From Nissolia schottii (taxonomy: Eukaryota; Streptophyta; Magnoliopsida; Fabales; Fabaceae): 64,000 bases of DNA. Of this stretch, positions 1-12,725 are shown one piece after another. The stretch is from assembly GCA_003254905.1 (NCBI GenBank), contig QANU01057663.1:205190-269189 (forward strand), written 5' to 3'. Made by a program: the position numbers and the translations under genes. Within the stretch, counting starts at the first letter, position 1. Every line of letters starts with the position of its first letter. The notes below the pieces were generated by a model. That model ran no database searches and was not told the origin of the DNA. It saw only the letters and a program-made list of their open reading frames with translations.

Positions 1-3000
1 GGTCAAAGTCCTTATGTGTCGGACATGTCTCAGGTTGGGTCGTAATAAGGAAAAGAAAATGGATATTTGATTTACGATGATAAAAGAGAGAATGTTCTAT
101 TTGGCCCCTCACAATTTTTAGGGGGAGCAAAATAATTGCTCATCATTTGAAGGAAACACATTACTCCTTTAAATAATTAGTAGTTTTTTAATTTGCTCAA
201 AATGCATATGTGAACCTTTAACTCATTGGGTTAACTTTATTAATTTCACGGTATAAAATTACGTTATTTTGATCCACTTGTGCACAGGTTTCTATGTCTT
301 TGTGTCTTGCTGTGTGTTTGCAGTACGTGCTACTCCATTTTCTATGCCATGGTCAAATTTTAAGTTAGGATTGCAACAAAACAGCAATGTTTTACGTCAG
401 CATGGAGTTAACAAAGCCACCTTAGTGAGTTAACCGTCTCGTATACATTTTGGACAAATTAAGAAACTATGACTTATTTGAAGGACTAATGTGTCCCCTG
501 TTTTTGTAAAGTGAGAAACTAATGTGTCTTTCCCCAAACTTAAACTACATGTAGGAGAGTGCAACCTTTTATGTTAGTCATCTTTAATTACTGGCTCGAT
601 TACTCTCAGTTTTTCTTGACGAATAGATCTGTGATAAACCGCAATGCATAGAGGGAATATGATCCATTTGATTATTGACATTCCACGAGGAACCCACTTC
701 CGGCTTTATTCTGATTCCCCCATCTTTTTTTGGGCTCTGTTTTTCCCATTAGCTTTTACAATAAAAATAAACTAGGCTCAACACTGAATTGCAATCTCTC
801 ATTCCAGTCCACCTTAACTATACCTTGATTTTGAGCTACGGCTTAATAATCTGATCCATTCTCTTTTGATGGACCGATCTTGCAAATGAACCAAGAATAG
901 ATGGAATGTGATCGGTTTGATCATTGACATTCTACGGAGAACCCTCTTTTATGCCTTTATTCTTGATACCCCCATTAAGCAGGGCTTTCTCTCAAGGCTG
1001 ACCTACACTAAATTTTTTGCCCATCCTCCATATTCGTGGCTTTTTATGCCATACACATGCCTCTTTTTCTTTTTTTTCTCCTCCTTTTGTTTTTATCTTT
1101 TTCATGTCCCCTTTCTCAAAATTTCAACCATTTTATAAGCAGATACCTAGATCCATTGAAAGGGCTACAAAGATGAAGATAATAACGACAGCCAAACACC
1201 ACAGGATAATAATCTGAAGGTGCAAATGGCATTGCTTTAGTAAAGGGGTTTTAAACAAATTTTGGTAAAGAAGCACAAAATGAAACTTTGTTTCAAAAGC
1301 ACACAAGCATGTAAATTGTAAAGATACAAAAGAAATGTAATGCACAAGAAAGAATACCATTTTCTGTATATCTTTGAGATCTACACATCTCAATCTCATA
1401 GACCCTCCCACCATCATGCATACCAATAAATAAAAGCCGAAAATAATGTAAACGAAAAGTTCAAATCATAGAAGTAACCAACCAAACGAGTTAGTCTATT
1501 AATGGGAATTTTAGTTATAATCTATTACATTACATACTTCATAGTTCATAACTAATTAAGACCCTTAAAATACAAAGGTGAAAAAAAATTTAGAAAAAAA
1601 CATACAGTAATAATTAATAAAAAAAAAATCCATCCCATGGGTTCTTCCTGTACCAATTTGAACTGACACGTAAAACATGAAAATCAGCAAAGACACATAA
1701 TCATCATCTCCTCATTATCATCTCCCACTTGGTAATCATGATGAGTGAGTGATGAGGTAAAATTATTCATAGGAACATTGTCTGACCTATGGAAGCGCAA
1801 GTTACAAGAACGAACAATGAAAAAGATAAAGCGTGATTCGTTAAGAAAGAACCAACAGCATTTCTCAACTCAACGAGATCCCTCAAACCATACCTGTGTG
1901 TTTTCATGCGCGCTGTGTCACACGTAGGTTCTACTAACTATTAAATTAATAACTCTCATAAACCTTTACTAAAAGCTAGCTAGCTAGCGCGTGTGCTTTT
2001 GTTCGACTACATGGCATAACGGAAAAGACCTCTACGAGGAGGGCTAAATTAGACACAAAAAGGGTCAGAATCTTGGCCTTTAAAAATCCAAACAAATGGT
2101 TGAGATGGATTTAAGTTAAAATTTTATTTACAATAAAGATTACGTAATTATATGTAACTAGATACATTCTCATGCATTGCGTGAGTGTTTTCTGGATTTT
2201 TGATTAATGGGACAATCAAAATCACAATTTCGCTTCTTGATTTTGATTTGGAGGAACGGAAACAATTCCTCTTATGAATTTTTTAGATTTCTCAATAGTG
2301 AGCAAAAGAGATAATTAAAATAAACAAATTTGATAGTATTGCAATGTAGAACAAATACATAGGCTGAAATTACATAAACATTAATAGAAAGTAAAAGAAG
2401 AACTAAAAGGGATTGTGTCGCAATGACGAGAGGACATATGGAGACTTGCCAACTAAATCCAATCCAAAAATTTACTTTATTGCCTGAGGGTTCTATTTAT
2501 AGAAAATCCTAGTAGTCTTCTAGCCTTGAGTTGTTAATTTCTACACATAACATCTCATAAATGCTGGTAACCTCTTGTAACTTCTTGTAACTTCCATGAT
2601 TGAATTTAAAGACGTTGAGTCCATGTTTATCAACCACCGATGATCGACCCCATGACAAAATTGTTGCACAATTCTTAACTTGCATGATGCCCAGTTGTCC
2701 ATGTTGACTTGATACAGTTAATTGCATGTGTAGTTCATTTGCTTCCCATTTAATGCTAATGTGCCGGCCCCATAACAATATTGGCTTCGAACCTCAAAAG
2801 TTTTTATGCATATAGTCGACCCTCATCACAGACTTCTTTTCAGTCCCATCATAATTTATTATTGGTCACCTCAAAGTTATTAATGGGTCGCCTTTGCGAC
2901 TTGTTATTGGTTGCCCCAAGGTCATCATTAGGTCGCCTATCACATCAGAATTTGGGGACCATTTTCTTAACTTACCAAATTTTTTTGTATAACAAAATGC

Positions 3001-5560
3001 CCCCCAAAAAGATAAATATTTAATATTGAGTCCGACCATATAGGCATGCTGCTTCCATGCAATTTCATTGAGACTTGCTTCACCATGTAGTCTTAGTCGT
3101 GGACCAGTACCATCACCATCTCTATCGGTGATCCCACATGTGTTCTAGTTCCATGGTGTTCCAACATGTGAAAGAACCGCGAATCAGATTGCGGTACATC
3201 AGCCAAATGGTGAATTCATGTAACTATGCTTGGAAATTTCCATACCCTGATAAATCTTCTCCAAGAAACAACTTTGCAAATATTTCCTTCATCATCTCAA
3301 CCTAATAAGCTTTACTTGAGAATCAAAACCAAATTAGAAAACATACTTTGTTGACATTATCAATGACAATACTTGATTGTTGAAATTGGTCATATTATGC
3401 ACACATAAATACACCTTGAATTTGAAATTTCTCATTACCAATGACTGATACAATATGGACCGCACACCAACGGAGATGGCAAGGGAACACACAGCGCTTT
3501 TGTTGGAAGGATTTCAGAGAGGAACGTGATCAACCATGTTCGGGACTGCCCATTACAAGAACCGAGGAGGGAGATGTGGCTATTGTAGCACACGAGCATG
3601 TCATTGAAGTAAACAACATCATTAGAGAAGAGAAGGAGGGAAGCGTAGAGTTGAGAATGATGGCGAAGATAATTTTGGATAATCTTGCAAAATATCTCAC
3701 AAAATTACTGTGAACTTTAAATACAAATAGAGAATATTGAATCTCAAGTTCTCAATGAATGCACGTGGAAAGGGACACGACTGAGATTGACACACAACAC
3801 GAAGACAACAAAGCAAATATTAGAAATGAAACACTTGTTGAAAGGGATGCGACTAAACACTCGCAGAGCACAACACAATAGCAATAAAATAAATCTGATT
3901 CCGAATGAGGTGAACTAGGGCTTAGGGATTTGGTGAATTAGGGTTTAGAGAACTGAAACTAAAGCAAATCTGATTTGGATTGAGGTAAATTAGGGGTTTA
4001 GGGATTTAGTGAACTGGGGTTTAGAGAGTAATGAAACTTATTTGGACTTCAAAAGACTACTTTATACTTCATCGAGAGGTTGTCAACTTGACAAAACGTA
4101 CAACGTGATAATAAGTAAAAGGCATGCATAAAAAAACTATATATTAAAATAGATTAGTTACATGATTGTTTTAAAAAATAATTAAATATAATGCTTGACC
4201 ATATTTCCCATTCCACCCTTGACCAGAAACGCCACCGTCGCCCCCGACAAAACTGTCACCACTGCCTCGCTACAGCCATCTGATGACATCACTTGCTTCT
4301 CGCTCCTCTCTGACCCCATGCCTCCAACACTCTCCTCCCTCCCCACCCTTTGCAGCTACCTTCCTTCGTCATGTCCTCCTCCTCCCATTGATCTTAATGC
4401 TGCCACTGAGGTCACCATTTGCAAAAGCAACCTCCTCAACTGACAATTGTTGCTCATCAATGATGTCAACAAGTTTTGGTCTTCAACCTAAACCCTAAAT
4501 GGGGAATAGAATTGCACAAAATGAAAATTCACCATACTTTGGAAAGTAGCATCATCACAATGCAAAATTTCTGCCTGCAATTTTTAAAATAGTTCTGAAC
4601 ATGATCCAAAAATGTAGAAAAACACTTCTCCCCTAATATAAAAAAAAAAAACAGAAAAATACAGCTTTGAAGCAAATCTCAAAGAGATTCATTCATTCAC
4701 ACACCCCACAAAACAAACCAAAAAACCCCCCAAAATTTATTCTATACTTATGATTCTTCCTTTGTCGTGCATGATAGATCCTGCATGTTCCTTGGCACCA
4801 CCGTCGTAGGCTCAAATTGGGTGGTCTTTTTTGAGAAATTGCTCGCTACGGAGGCAGAGTCGTCACACTTGCCGCCATCACCACCACTTTTTGTCCCTGC
4901 CAGTGGTTCCGGCCTTCCACTCCTTGTTTGTCGTTACTGCTGCAGACAAAGGCTGATGAATGGCTGCTACTGTGCCATGGATGTAGGCCATGGACGGTGA
5001 GGAGCATTTGTGTCTTGGTGAGGGATGTTGACGGTCGAGAATGGAATAGTGAATGAGATGTCCAAGGTGACTGAAAAGTAATTTTGACGCTCTTAAATTT
5101 TATATGATTTAATTTTGTAATTGCAATTTTGGACAATGACCAAAATGGTCACCAAGTGACCACCACACGCTCCATGACATAACAGCACAACACTAGCTAC
5201 AACAAGAAGATGCTTGTGACAATTGATTGAACTTTGAAGAAAATACCAAAAGGTTAATCAATGTAAACAATGTTGAAAATTAAAAAACATACACCCTACA
5301 AGAAGCAGAGACAATCCAGGAAAAAGGAGAAGAAAAATAGCAATTGAAAGGTTGAACCTTTGGCAAATAAAAATGGTTGTTGAGCCCAAAAAAACAAAAC
5401 GCACTCTTCAAGTGATTCGCAACTAGAAACAAGGAACAAAAACGAAAGATAGAAACAGAACCTTTGGCAAACGAAAAATTAGCATTTTCTGAGATTCTCC
5501 AACTGGATGTGTAGCCCACGCTTTAGAGATGAGGCTATGGCTATGAATGAGCACAAAATC
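1..5560. other. Intergenic, no supported gene
   Basis: All open frames here are short, overlapping and without recognisable motifs. On the minus strand a CTATAAATAG box (about 2493-2502), followed by a run of LTR-leader-like sequence down to about 2190, suggests an old LTR in minus orientation, but I cannot bound it. About 3887-4030 holds two diverged copies of a roughly 70-base unit containing 'tagggtttagag'. The rest is AT-rich and unassigned. Confidence 0.5.
3887..4035. repeat. Two-copy direct repeat, ~70-base unit
   Basis: The stretch starting 'aaatctgattccgaatgagg' is followed by a second, diverged copy starting 'aaatctgatttggattgagg'. Both run through 'ttagggattt' and 'gggtttagaga'. 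This is a local tandem duplication in noncoding DNA. No function is apparent. Confidence 0.6.
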
Positions 5561-5879
5561 AATTACATCTTCTTCTACAAACGAACAAAGCAAAAGCTTA
5601 AAAGTAAAGCAAATTGGTCGGCTTCATCATCTTTTACCTTTAACTTTAGCCTACTCTAACTCTGCTATATGCTCAACGCTTCTTCTTTTTTCCATCCCAA
5701 ACCCCAAAACATCAAACTTTAGCAGACCCTGTTCCTGCTTTATCCAATGTATAAGAACCCTAAAATCACAAACCACAGAAAAAGAAAAGAGACAAACCAC
5801 TTCCACAATCTCTCAAAGACAAATTCTCAAACCAACACACAGTTTTATATCAAAGAAGAAAAACATCAGCATTACAAAC

Positions 5880-7469
5880 ATGGAGATACTGTCACAATTG
5901 TGGTCACTGCTAGGGTTACTCACCGTTCTGCAAAACGTGCTCCCTACGCAGATCCTCTCTCTGCTTCACTCTCTCTACGAATCCGCGCAAGATCTGCTAT
6001 CTCCTTACGCCTACGTGGAGATCCCGGAGTTCAACGGCTACTGCGGCGTCGACCTCAACGACCTCTACCGCCACGTCCACCTCTACCTCAACGCCGCCGC
6101 ATCCGCCTCACCCGCCGCAGCGTGCCGCCGAGTCACGCTCTCCCGCTCCCCCTCCTCCTCCCGCGTCACCTTCGCCGTGGCGCCCAACCACACGGTCCAC
6201 GACTCCTTCGGCGGCCACCGCCTCTCCTGGACCCACCACGTCGACGCCGTCCAGGACTCCCTCGACGAGAAGCGCAGCTTCACGCTCCGCCTCCCGAAGC
6301 GCCACCGCCACGCACTCCTCCCCTCCTACCTCTCCCACGTCAGCTCACGCGCCGAGGAGTTCGAACGCGTGAGCCGCGAGCGCCGCCTCTTCACCAACAA
6401 CACCGCCGGATCCGGCTCCTTCGAATCCGGGTGGGTCTCCGTCCCGTTCAGCCACCCCTCCACGTTCGAAACCCTGGCACTCGAACCGGAGCTGAAGAAG
6501 CAAATAAAAAACGACCTCGTAGCGTTCCAAAACGGCAGAGTGTTTTATCACCGGGTCGGGCGAGCATGGAAACGCGGGTACTTGCTCCATGGGCCACCCG
6601 GGTCGGGTAAATCGAGCCTAATCGCAGCTATGGCCAACTTCCTCTGCTACGACGTGTACGACTTGGAACTCACCAAAGTCTCTGATAACTCAGAGCTTCG
6701 GTCTTTGCTAATCCAAACGACGAATCGTTCGATCATCGTGATCGAAGACATTGACTGCTCCGTGGATTTGACTGCAGACAGAACGACGAAGAAGGCGGCG
6801 GCAAAGTCGTTTAAGAAGTGCAAAACGACAGCGTCGTCTTCAGGTTGCGAGGATAGCGGGCGGGTCACCCTTTCGGGGCTCCTGAATTTCACGGACGGCT
6901 TGTGGTCCTGTTGCGGGGAAGAGAGGATTGTGGTGTTCACGACCAACCATAGGGATAGTGTCGACCCCGCGCTCGTGCGGTGCGGCCGCATGGACGTGCA
7001 CGTCAGCCTCGGCACGTGCGGGGTTCACGCGTTCAAGGAGCTCGCTAGGAACTACCTCGGGGTTGACTCTCACGCGCTCTTTGACGCCGTAGAGGCGTGC
7101 ATCAGATCCGGCGGGTCCCTCACGCCGGCGCAGGTGGGGGAGATACTGCTGAGGAATAGAGGGGATGCTGACGTGGCCATGAGGGAGGTGGTGGCGGCGA
7201 TGCAGGGGAGGATGCTGGCGGCGGCGGCCGCTGGCGGTGGCGGCGATCAGACGGATAATGAGGAGGTGGTGGCGAGGTCGCCGGAGAGTGTGCTGATGAT
7301 GGGGTCGCCGGAGCATTGGGACGCCGCGCTGGGTGGGAAGAAGAGGAAGGAGAATGTTCATAATGGGTCGAATGGTTGCGAGAAGAAGGTCAAGTTTTTT
7401 GTGAGGTTGAGGTCGTTGACCAAATCTGACTCTGGGAGATCATGTGGTGTTTTTGAGAGGAGAAATTAA
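5880..7469 (+). CDS. BCS1-type AAA-ATPase, At2g46620-like
   Basis: Predicted membrane-anchored AAA-ATPase of 529 residues, encoded without introns. The start is the ATG in context aacATGG. The frame is open for 111 codons upstream, but that part looks like 5' UTR and the family begins near this Met. Seen: a hydrophobic N-terminal anchor (about residues 5-26); the plant 'AAA-type ATPase N-terminal' region (SPYAYVEIPEF onward); Walker A GPPGSGKSS (about 237-245); Walker B IIVIEDIDC (about 285-293); the BCS1 signature SGLLNFTDGLWSCCGEERI; sensor VFTTNH and RCGRMD (about 350-370). The C-terminus is Ala/Gly-rich, then basic. Family knowledge: plant BCS1-like ATPases sit in ER or mitochondrial membranes, and many are stress-induced. 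The substrate is unknown. RCGRMD instead of the commoner RPGRMD fits, from memory, the At2g46620 clade. The 5' half is far richer in G+C than the surroundings. A likely poly(A) signal AATAAA lies near 7539. Confidence 0.93.
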   Translation: MEILSQLWSLLGLLTVLQNVLPTQILSLLHSLYESAQDLLSPYAYVEIPEFNGYCGVDLNDLYRHVHLYLNAAASASPAAACRRVTLSRSPSSSRVTFAVAPNHTVHDSFGGHRLSWTHHVDAVQDSLDEKRSFTLRLPKRHRHALLPSYLSHVSSRAEEFERVSRERRLFTNNTAGSGSFESGWVSVPFSHPSTFETLALEPELKKQIKNDLVAFQNGRVFYHRVGRAWKRGYLLHGPPGSGKSSLIAAMANFLCYDVYDLELTKVSDNSELRSLLIQTTNRSIIVIEDIDCSVDLTADRTTKKAAAKSFKKCKTTASSSGCEDSGRVTLSGLLNFTDGLWSCCGEERIVVFTTNHRDSVDPALVRCGRMDVHVSLGTCGVHAFKELARNYLGVDSHALFDAVEACIRSGGSLTPAQVGEILLRNRGDADVAMREVVAAMQGRMLAAAAAGGGGDQTDNEEVVARSPESVLMMGSPEHWDAALGGKKRKENVHNGSNGCEKKVKFFVRLRSLTKSDSGRSCGVFERRN

Positions 7470-8672
7470 ATCCTAATGTGTTAATTTTTTAAGTGTTTTC
7501 CTTTTTTCTTTTCTTTTTTTTTGGGTAGGAAGGAAGGAAAATAAAAGGTTGATATGATTAGGGTTTTTCCTGTAAAGCAGACTAGACTAGTGTTAAGCTA
7601 ATTTGGTTTGTCTGTTTGTTTGCCTTGTATTTGTTGCCAACCGCCAAACCTTGATTAAGGATACCGGTCATCTTTTAGGTGGGAGAAACACTATTCTTCC
7701 CAAAATTATATGCCAGAACTAGTTTTCCAGACCTGCGTGAAATTTATTATTAAAATTCTATTTTCGTTTACCTTTCTCGGTCATCTCCCCGTGACGCATT
7801 GTTCCCGTGTCGACCTCACCATTGACAACCACCCAAAAACTAGGGCAGCCTAGGTTAGAGCACCTTCTACGGATGCTAAAGACCAACTTTGATTTCACAT
7901 GTTTATTAAATGAAAATAAAAAATTACACTTTACTTTTATCTCTTGTACTATTTTAAATAACATAACTCCAATTTTGCTCACTACTTGAAGAATTGCAAA
8001 TTCGGTGCACCATATCCATAAGATTTCCACCATTGATCTAATATATCACATAATAATATAATAATTTGGTTAACATGTTATTTAACTAATAATAATTACA
8101 AATAAAGAAATAATAAAAGATAATAGTACTAGTAGCATCTTAATTAATTTTTAAGAGAATAAAAAATGGAGTATTATATAATAATATTTTTTATACGTAA
8201 ATACAAAAAATTAATGTTTGTAAAATAGTAACAGAGAAATAGAGTACAAAAAGAGAATAAAACAGAACTGCTTGGGGTACAACCCAAATGCCGTCAACCA
8301 TGCTACCAATCCATTGTATACATAGTGACGCCAATTTTACAAACTTTTGCATATACATGCACATACTTGTTCTACACACATGGTGCTTGGATTTTTTAGC
8401 GTTGGATTTGTTCTCTTGTCTCTGATTGTCTATTTTCTGATTTACCCAATTGTCTCAAGTTTTGTTTTGGGCGAAATAATGTTTGGAGTTTATTTTGCCA
8501 CATGGTTCAGGTCCAACGGCACAAGTCCAACCCAGTTCAACTATATCTCCACATGAAGAGAGGCCCAGTTCGAGAAAGGCAATGCCCAACTTTCGAAATA
8601 AAAGTTAGTTGTCGTTAACAGGTTTTAGTTAGATTAATTAGTATTAGAGCTAGTTAGTGTTAGTTGATTGTT

Positions 8673-8836
8673 ACAGATTGAATATAAATCATTCGGCTAG
8701 TGTAAAGTAGAGCTAATGGTTTGTTTGGATTACAGATTGAATATAAGTCATTTGGCTGTAGAGCTAATGGTCTGTTTGGATTACAGTTGAATATAAGTCA
8801 TTTGGCTAGTGTAAAGTAGAGGTAATGCTTTGTTTG
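8673..8836. repeat. Three-unit tandem repeat, 51-59 bases
   Basis: Three consecutive units start at 8673, 8732 and 8783, each beginning 'acag(a)ttgaatata'. Each runs through 'cat(t/c)ggct' to 'gtttg'. Unit 2 lacks the segment 'agtgtaaag' that units 1 and 3 share, a simple internal deletion. The array is noncoding. Confidence 0.85.
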
Positions 8837-9130
8837 AGTGGGAAGGAAATGAAGAAAAATTGTATTTAAGAATGAGTAAGGCTATGACAATTAAAATAGA
8901 TAATATCAGGATAATCGCACCGCACTCACAAAAATGTGGTTCCATAATAATGGTAAATCTTACCGCTGTGTGAATATAGTTGTACGAAAATTATTTATTT
9001 TAATTATCATATTATCATTTCTTTAATATTTAAGTGATTTGGAAAGAATAAAGTACCGAAACATTATATTTAGACAGAGTAATAAGTGCATTAAAATAAA
9101 AGTTAATTTTTTTAATAATAATTTTACTTT

Positions 9131-9319
9131 TTTTATATTGTCTGCCCGGTATCCAAAGCTTAACCTTGACTAATCCGGGTCGACCCGGGTCGCTCACTTG
9201 CTATGACGGGTGAGTTTCCCAGCAGGGATAACTGCGTACACAAGGTCTCGAACTCGAGACCTTGCTTAAGCGATACCAAGCCGCTTACCACTTGGACCAA
9301 CTCCCGTTGGTTATAATAT
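9131..9319 (-). mobile_element. tRNA-derived SINE
   Basis: Read on the minus strand, the head resembles a tRNA gene with a pol III A box (TGGTCCAAGTGGTAAG) and a B box (GAGTTCGAGACC) about 35 bases on. A non-tRNA body follows, ending 'ggataccgggcagac' and an A-rich tail. The 'accgggc' end resembles that of plant Au-type SINEs. The flanks carry the direct repeat TTTTACTTT (9122-9130 and 9320-9328), a probable target-site duplication. Pol III promoter boxes, A-rich tail and TSD together support a retroposed SINE rather than a tRNA gene. Family assignment is tentative. Confidence 0.8.
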
Positions 9320-9661
9320 TTTTACTTTAACGTCAGAGATTAGGGACATTTTGATCAAATTCTGTAAGTTTTCATTAAAAATCAGAGTTATGTCCTAATT
9401 CTAAACTAGGCATTCATAAATCTAAATTTTGCACATAACAAAATAACTACAATTAATGAAATAGTCACTAACCAAGTAACAACGCATCATTATCATTGTT
9501 GTTAAGCCTAGTACCACTAGTGTTGGTAACATTGTAATGTTGACCCTTGCTGATGATAATGCAAAGAAATTATACACAGATGTCGAAGTGCATCTGCATT
9601 ATGCTCTTTCCACTAGGGGTTGGCTCATTCTATCACAATGCATTGATATGCATTTAAATTG

Positions 9662-10005
9662 GGCTTCATTACATTTATATGGCTTCATTACATACTTGTA
9701 TATTAAAATATGGGTTGGTACACAAATTTACAATTGTATGAGTCTGAGTCTGAATTTGCCACACCCAATGACGAATTCAGACATTTTTTTTAAAAAAAAG
9801 TCTGGATTTGTCACACCTGTGGCGAATTCAGACATTTAAAAAAAAAGAGTTTGAATTTGTCACACCATGTGACGAATTCAAATATTTTTTAAAAACAAAA
9901 AAAAAAAGTCTGAGTTCGCCATAAGACCTATACAAATTTAAATTTTTTATATGGAGCATAAATAGGATATAAATGTTTTGGGGATAATATATATGTAATA
10001 AATCC
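9662..10005. mobile_element. Hairpin-array element, copy 1 (9-bp TSD)
   Basis: A 344-bp element flanked by the perfect 9-bp direct repeat TTTAAATTG (9653-9661 and 10006-10014). Its ends are inverted: the left end reads GGCTTCATTACATTTATAT, and the complement of the right end reads GGATTTATTACATATATAT. Inside are three successive short palindromes (about 9747-9901) with arms like TCTGAATTTGCCACAC and GTGGCGAATTCAGA, separated by A/T runs, plus a fourth half-arm. No coding capacity. The 9-bp TSD is typical of Mutator-type (MULE) transposition. The class is inferred from that alone. Confidence 0.8.
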
Positions 10006-11904
10006 TTTAAATTGGGCCTTCGAGTTGTAACAAATTAAGCCACTCGTGTCCTAGAACAGAAGGGGACGAATGTATGACTCAAAACGGCCTCGATGATGCA
10101 TCTTTAGGAAAGGTGAGGATAGAAGATTCTGGATTATGCCTCTCATAGGGATGAGTGATTGTAGCAAGTTCAATGAATTGAAATCATTGCCATCGTTGTT
10201 GCCAATTTGAAAAAGATTAGGATTAATTAAGGCCTAATTAATTGGATTTATCCAAAACAATTGACTACGCAATCATGACTATATATTTGAATAAAAAAAC
10301 AACTATATATTCACAAGAATAGAAAATGGATGCACCGTTAAGATTCTCCATTGACAATTAGTATATGAAGATCTTCTGATTTCTGTGGGGTCTCAAATTC
10401 CTTTTTGCTTTGTTTAATAATGAAAGGAAAAAGTGCTAGCTAGCCACACATTTCCTCCTCAATACCGAGTCTGCATGACAATAATTTACTTAAACCCTAA
10501 GATTGTGCATGAACTTTTATATGCCGCTGGCAAAAGTAGATTATTCCAACTAGAAAGCCCCGTGCTGCTGCCACATGCGGGATATGGTATGCTTTAAGAA
10601 GTATGTTATTTGTACCGATTATGCTCAATTATGATATAATTTATTTTTTATTTAATATTAAATAAGATTTCAATAAAATTTATGTTTTATTAAAATTTTA
10701 TTTAATAATAAATAAATAATAAATTAACATAATATTTCAGGTATAATAAGTGCATATTAGGGGAAACTAAGTGCACCATGGTGACTTGTATGTGACTATA
10801 TATGTCTAGAGAGGGGAAATATAATACTAACTAGTGGACTGCAGCTAATAAAGATAATTGAGGTGTGTATATCTTTGTGGGAGCCCACTCTTTTTTTTTT
10901 TTTATGGAGGAGCTTACTTGTCCTTTGCCAAGGCAGTTAAATGAATCAATCGTTCCACTTCATCCGGGAAAGATTAAGAGGTGCTTTTCGTTTTTATTTA
11001 TTTATATTTTTCAAACAAAAGTTTATCTTACCTCTTGATCGACTTGCAGCTTCACTGTTGCGTCCTCTCCAGTCCTTCCTGCGTTATTCTCACCCTCTCC
11101 CTTCGTGTGTATGAGATTTGGCATTTGGGCCTTTACTTTTTCAAACGCAGCTAGTTAGTAATTATGCGTAAACTTTGATATTGACCGAGGTTAATTTGTG
11201 GAAATGGTTTGGGCAATTGATGAAAAAGATTTTATCTTTTTTTTTTTTTGGGGAAATTTCTTTCTAATCATTCATAAAAATTGCTCTTGGTTCATCTTGT
11301 AATTTGATGAACTGTAGTAATTTTTTTTACTTATGATTCAACAAATATGTTTATTGTTCATATATTTTTTATATCAATGGTAAAATGACACAACATACTC
11401 TTAATAAAATAAAATTTTATGATCCAATAAACATTGTATAATATAAAAATTTATATAACGTATTTTTTATATTATAATATCATACTTTATCCTATAAAAT
11501 CTAATATTATTAGGTCTTATCTTAAATAACGTATCAAACGGCCAATAAGAATAGTTCATCGACAAGAGAATCAAGTAATATATAAAGCTTAAATTAAAAT
11601 CTCATTAAATGTATTGACTATATTAAAAAATAAATAAATAAAGTCATGGAACTAGGATACTAACAAGGGTCAGAGACTTTAACTACCCTATTCAGGTCTC
11701 CCTCCCCACCCTACCAAAAAAAGACAAAAGATTATGACTCGTAGCCCTCACTAATTGATTGATTGTAGATAATTAAAATTATAGGGAAGCTGTATCAAAT
11801 TTCAATTGACAGCGACACTGATAAAAATTGAAAACTTACCCGGTCATTTTCCAATTTATGAAATCCCTCACAATAATAGGCATTTTTTTTTAAACATTAG
11901 TGAA

Positions 11905-12529
11905 GGATTTTTTACCTTTGTATGGTCCCAAAACAAAATAAATTCAGATGTGTGGGGGAGGGGAAAAATTTACGAAAATATGATTTTTGGTTCTGAATTC
12001 GCCACCATTTTTAGCAAAAATAAAATGTACTGGGTTCTGAATTTGCCATCCTCTGTGGCAAATTCAGGTTCTGAATTTGTCATCCCTTGTGACAAATTCA
12101 GAACCCAGTACATTTTATTTTTTTACTGACAGGGTCTGAATTCGCCATATGACGTGGCAAATTCAGACCCTGAATTCTCCGTATTGTGTGGCGAATTCAG
12201 GGTCTGAATTTGCCACGTCATATGGCGAATTCAAACCCTGTCCCCTACGCCGTTGCCACTCTGAATTCGCCACCCTGAATTCGCCCAAGAGAATTCCGAA
12301 TTCAGACCTACCTTTTTCAGTTTCCCATGTCCGCAGACCCGCCCGTCCCTGCACCCGCCTGTCACGCCTCTTCTTTTTCTTTTTCTTTTTTTTTTAATTT
12401 TCCAAATTTCTGAATCTGCCACTGACAGTGGCTAATTCAGACTTCCGCCCCCACACATTTGTAATTTTCTGTTTTGACCCATATTTTCAGATTTTTCTTC
12501 CCCTAAAACCATACTTATGTCATTACCCC
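11905..12529. mobile_element. Hairpin-array element, copy 2
   Basis: The left end GGATTTTTTACCTTTGTATG matches copy 3, and the complement of the right end reads GGGGTAATGACATAAGTATG. The interior is a chain of nested palindromes. 12016-12045 and 12093-12122 form a perfect 30-bp inverted repeat. About 12131-12170 is a hairpin whose reverse complement recurs at about 12203-12240. Further TCTGAATTCGCCAC-type arms run to 12450. I do not see a clean TSD here, so the ends rest on similarity to the other two copies. Short open frames inside are by-products of the palindromes. Confidence 0.72.
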
Positions 12530-12725
12530 TAGCTTGACGTGTAGCTTTATAGACACTTTATACTTGTTAAGTAAATGTTCTGGATATACAAACTCTTTCA
12601 TAAATGTAAATAAAAGAAACCCATTTGTGGAAATATAAAGAAAAAAAATGATAAAAATGTGATGTTTCATTATTATTTTTTTTTATGTAAGAGAAATGTG
12701 ATAATGAAGGTGGTTATAAAATAAA

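Noticed and set aside
5547-5879. In-frame upstream extension of the AAA-ATPase
   Set aside because: Low-complexity Ser/Lys-rich translation unlike the family N-terminus. The Met at 5880 is followed at once by the usual hydrophobic anchor.
5747-7361. Long open frames in other frames and on the minus strand across the AAA-ATPase
   Set aside because: Shadow frames caused by high GC content, with Arg/Pro- or Glu/Gly-rich translation and no motifs.
9230-9310. Possible tRNA gene
   Set aside because: A and B boxes are present, but no full cloverleaf with acceptor stem forms. The tail and TSD show a SINE.
12149-12422. Frames encoding repeated 'NSPY.VANS.SEFAT' peptides
   Set aside because: Translation of the hairpin cores of a noncoding element. 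The same peptide appears on both strands because the DNA is palindromic.
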